From a virus: 30,904 bases of DNA. Under the pieces are notes generated by a model that worked only from the letters and a program-made list of their open reading frames with translations, was not told the origin of the DNA and ran no database searches. Below, piece after piece: positions 29,223-30,904 of this stretch. A program made the position numbers and the translations under genes. The stretch is from IMG/VR virus record IMGVR_UViG_3300046331_000135, positions 1-30,904 of that record; one strand, given 5' to 3'. The stretch's first letter is position 1; every line of letters begins with the position of its first letter.

Positions 29223-29654
29223 ATGAAAATAACTATAACATCAAACGTAATAAACGGCAACCTAAAAAGGAACAGAAGCCAAATTTTAGAAACGATAAAA
29301 AGTTTCGAGGGTAAAGATGTTTTAATTACTTTTGATAAGCCTAAAAAGAAGCGTTCTAATAATCAAAATAGTTATTACTGGGGTATTATTGTACCAATAA
29401 CAAAACAAGCCATAAAAAGCGAATGGGGAGAAGTTTGGAGTAGCCAAAAAGTTCATGACTTTTATAAAATGCAATTTAATACGATTGAGATTATAAACGA
29501 AAAAACCGGAGAGGTTATTAATATTCCAAAAAGCACAACCGAAAACACAACAACGGACCAGGAAGAGTATCACTTTCAAATTAGAGAGTTTTTAAAAGAA
29601 TGGTTTTCTGTGGAATGTCCGCTTCCAAACGAGGATTTAACTTTAAATTTATGA
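29223..29654 (+). CDS. NinB-like recombination protein
   Basis: A 143-residue protein with the pattern KKKRSNNQNSYYWGIIVPIT (residues 41-60). This is similar to the RSxxQNxxxW segment of NinB/Orf-type phage recombination mediators and to a large family of Bacteroidota phage proteins. The C-terminal TGEVINIPKSTTENTTTDQE and the helix REFLKEWF complete the family pattern. The gene starts three bases after the terminator's T run and overlaps NinG by four bases (ATGA), which repeats the ninB-ninG association of lambda. The call is moderate. Confidence 0.7.
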   Translation: MKITITSNVINGNLKRNRSQILETIKSFEGKDVLITFDKPKKKRSNNQNSYYWGIIVPITKQAIKSEWGEVWSSQKVHDFYKMQFNTIEIINEKTGEVINIPKSTTENTTTDQEEYHFQIREFLKEWFSVECPLPNEDLTLNL

Positions 29655-30196
29655 TTAATAAAATAAAGCCAAGACGCTGCAAAATTTGTAGTGAAGTTTT
29701 TACTCCTAACAGACCATTAATTCCGGTTTGCTCGCCAAAATGTGCGATTGAATATTCAAACAAGTTAAAAGCAAATAAAGCTAAAAAAGAAAAAAGTATC
29801 TTAAAAGAAAAGTTGAAAACGCTTTCAGACTTAGAAGCCGAAGCTAAAAAATCATTTCAAAGATATGTCAGGCTAAGAGATAAAGATTTGCCATGTATTA
29901 GTTGTGGAAATCAAAACACAAACGATTGGGCCGGAGGACATTATTTTTCTGCTGGCATGTATTCGGGTTTAATGTTTGACGAAAGGAATTGCCATAAACA
30001 ATGCAATACTCACTGCAATAAATATTTATCTGGAAACCTATTGGAATATAGAAAAGGATTAATTAAAAGGTATGGGGTTGAATTTGTAGAAAAATTAGAA
30101 TTCGAATCGGATCAAAAAAGAAATTACAAATATACAAGGGAAGAGCTAATTGGTAAAAAATTTCAATATGATTTGAAATGTAAAGATTTTAAATAA
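29651..30196 (+). CDS. ninG: NinG-like recombination protein
   Basis: A 181-residue protein from ATG 29651. A longer frame opening at 29600 overlaps NinB too deeply and is rejected. An N-terminal zinc ribbon is formed by Cys10, Cys13, Cys27 and Cys31 (RRCKICSEVF and VCSPKC). A lysine-rich coiled coil covers residues 33-75. The C-terminal half has LRDKDLPCISCGNQNTNDWA, GGHYFSAGMY, NCHKQCNTHCN and YLSGN, the HNH-like NinG signature. NinG (Rap) cleaves Holliday and D-loop junctions and supports phage recombination. It overlaps the next tiny gene by one base (TAATG). Confidence 0.92.
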   Translation: MINKIKPRRCKICSEVFTPNRPLIPVCSPKCAIEYSNKLKANKAKKEKSILKEKLKTLSDLEAEAKKSFQRYVRLRDKDLPCISCGNQNTNDWAGGHYFSAGMYSGLMFDERNCHKQCNTHCNKYLSGNLLEYRKGLIKRYGVEFVEKLEFESDQKRNYKYTREELIGKKFQYDLKCKDFK

Positions 30197-30360
30197 TGAA
30201 CGAAATTGAAATCATTGCAATAAACTTAAATACAGGCGATACAATGAAAAAACTAATGACTTACGATGATTGGCTCGTATTTCATAAAACAAAGCGTAAA
30301 AAAGGCTATATTTACATACCTTATAAAATTGGTTTTAGTCAATTTAAAATAAATATGTAA
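30196..30360 (+). CDS. Small hypothetical protein
   Basis: A 54-residue protein from ATG 30196 to TAA 30358-30360. It is basic and beta-prone (IEIIAINLNTGDTMKKLMTY, DDWLVFHKTKRKKGYIYIPY) and coupled to the ninG stop. No family recognised. The replication gene's promoter follows closely. Confidence 0.65.
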   Translation: MNEIEIIAINLNTGDTMKKLMTYDDWLVFHKTKRKKGYIYIPYKIGFSQFKINM

Positions 30361-30370
30361 AAAGTTTTTT

Positions 30371-30395
30371 AATTAAAATAAAATTTTTATATTTG
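30371..30395 (+). promoter_or_regulatory. Early-type promoter of the replication gene
   Basis: AATTAAAA begins at 30371 and TATATTTG is at 30388-30395, the same layout as the other early promoters. The expected start lies just before the leader hairpin at 30401. Confidence 0.55.
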
Positions 30396-30400
30396 GCAAT

Positions 30401-30485
30401 GTTATTGTTCGGGCAGGCTCAATAACTATTAAGATTTTAATAAATAGCTCACAAAAGTAAGTCCTGCCCGACTGAAATTGTGGGC
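30401..30485 (+). promoter_or_regulatory. Structured leader RNA, copy 3 (kissing-loop/pseudoknot)
   Basis: Hairpin 1 pairs GTTATTG (30401-30407) with CAATAAC (30420-30426). Its 12-base loop contains TCGGGCAGG (30409-30417), perfectly complementary to CCTGCCCGA (30463-30471). Hairpin 2 pairs GCTCACAA (30447-30454) with TTGTGGGC (30478-30485), with one G-U pair, and encloses the partner segment. The plan is the same as in copies 1 and 2, but nearly every paired base differs. The replication gene's ATG follows 18 bases later, after a U-rich stretch. Confidence 0.8.
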
Positions 30486-30503
30486 TTTTATATTTTTAAA
30501 AAT

Positions 30504-30904
30504 ATGGCAGAAAACAAAAAATCCTTTGTTTTATATTCAGACTCAAAAGGATTAATCGACCAACTTCCAGACGATATTGCTGGTAGATTATTTAAACACA
30601 TTTTCGCTTACGTTAATGACGAAGATCCGATTAGTGAAGAGCTTATTTTAAATATTGCTTTTGAGCCTATTAAAACCCAGTTAAAAAGGGATTTAGTAAA
30701 ATGGAGCAATCAAACAGAACAACGAAGACAAGCGGGTTTAAAAAGTGCTGAAATCCGTAAACGAAATTCAACGGAAGTCAACGAGCGTTCAATTTCGTCA
30801 ACTGATAATGTAAATGTAAGTGTAAATGATAATGTAAGTGAGAATGTAAGTGAAAGTGTTATTCTTTTAAAAAAAGAAACAAAAAGTATATTTAGCTTTG
30901 AGCG
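30504..30904 (+). CDS. Replication protein, DUF6291-like (partial; continues at base 2)
   Basis: This partial gene gives 133 full codons. The N-terminal region (SFVLYSDSKGLIDQLPDDIA, then LFKHIFAYVNDEDP and AFEPIKTQLKRDLVKW) matches the DUF6291 domain of phage replication proteins from Bacteroidota. A tract of Asn, Val and Ser (NVNVSVNDNVSENVSESV, about residues 102-119) is a low-complexity linker, common before the DNA-binding or helicase-interaction region. Its DNA holds short direct repeats. The reading frame agrees with the frame at 2-118, which would complete a protein of about 172 residues. Confidence 0.8.
   Translation, partial: MAENKKSFVLYSDSKGLIDQLPDDIAGRLFKHIFAYVNDEDPISEELILNIAFEPIKTQLKRDLVKWSNQTEQRRQAGLKSAEIRKRNSTEVNERSISSTDNVNVSVNDNVSENVSESVILLKKETKSIFSFE
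30813..30852 (+). repeat. Iteron-like direct repeats inside the replication gene
   Basis: AATGTAAGTG occurs at 30813-30822, 30831-30840 and 30843-30852, with related GTAAATG units between them. They code for the Asn-Val-Ser linker. An origin within the initiator gene, as in lambda O, is possible but inferred. Confidence 0.55.

Noticed and set aside
1-30904. CRISPR array or integration module
   Set aside because: I saw no regularly spaced repeats of the proper length and no integrase, excisionase with core sites, or repressor gene.

Overview
The window looks like one complete, circularly permuted genome of a small tailed phage (siphovirus, HK97-type capsid) infecting a member of the Bacteroidota, most likely a Flavobacterium-like host. 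The DNA is very AT-rich. Start codons lack Shine-Dalgarno sequences and sit behind A-rich leaders. Promoter-like TAnnTTTG boxes, the Bacteroidota -7 element, precede many transcription units. Every convincing protein gene is on the + strand. The replication ORF that begins at 30504 runs off the right edge in exactly the reading frame that is open at the left edge (2-118), so the two ends can be joined without breaking the gene. I see no integrase, repressor, DNA polymerase or helicase.

Layout: 1-3.4 kb holds a DUF6633-like gene, many very small early genes (two of them tandem paralogues), a NUMOD4-HNH-AP2 endonuclease and a MazG-like pyrophosphohydrolase. 3.4-6.2 kb holds a second HNH-AP2 endonuclease, a winged-helix protein, a ParB-like protein and a Mom-like DNA modification protein. 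A minus-strand tRNA-like gene with its own promoter and terminator lies at the end of that block. 6.2-11.9 kb is the packaging and capsid module (TerS, TerL, portal, Mu-F-like protein, prohead protease, major capsid protein). 11.9-14.2 kb holds the connector and tail tube genes. 14.2-23.5 kb holds the frameshifted tail chaperones, tape measure, tail tip, a second tail-tube-like protein, a peptidase S74 fibre and two small accessory proteins. 23.6-25.2 kb is lysis (holin, M15 endolysin, lipoprotein with a C-terminal membrane segment that resembles a unimolecular spanin). 25.2-26.4 kb is a metallophosphoesterase. 26.5-30.4 kb is a second early cluster of small proteins plus an ERF recombinase, an SSB-like protein, a NinB-like protein and NinG. 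30.4-30.9 kb starts the replication protein gene.

The most interesting observation is a structured 5' leader RNA present three times (2463-2541, 3893-3968, 30401-30485). Each copy has a hairpin whose loop is perfectly complementary to a segment held in the loop of a second stem, giving a kissing-loop or pseudoknot fold. The paired strands change together between copies, and each copy lies between a TAnnTTTG box and the start codon. Two copies precede HNH endonuclease genes and one precedes the replication gene. Other points worth checking are the antisense tRNA-like transcription unit at 6058-6186, a set of apparently leaderless promoters (TAnnTTTG, 4 nt, ATG), a small RNA candidate at 3774-3842 complementary to an upstream leader, and iteron-like repeats inside the replication gene.
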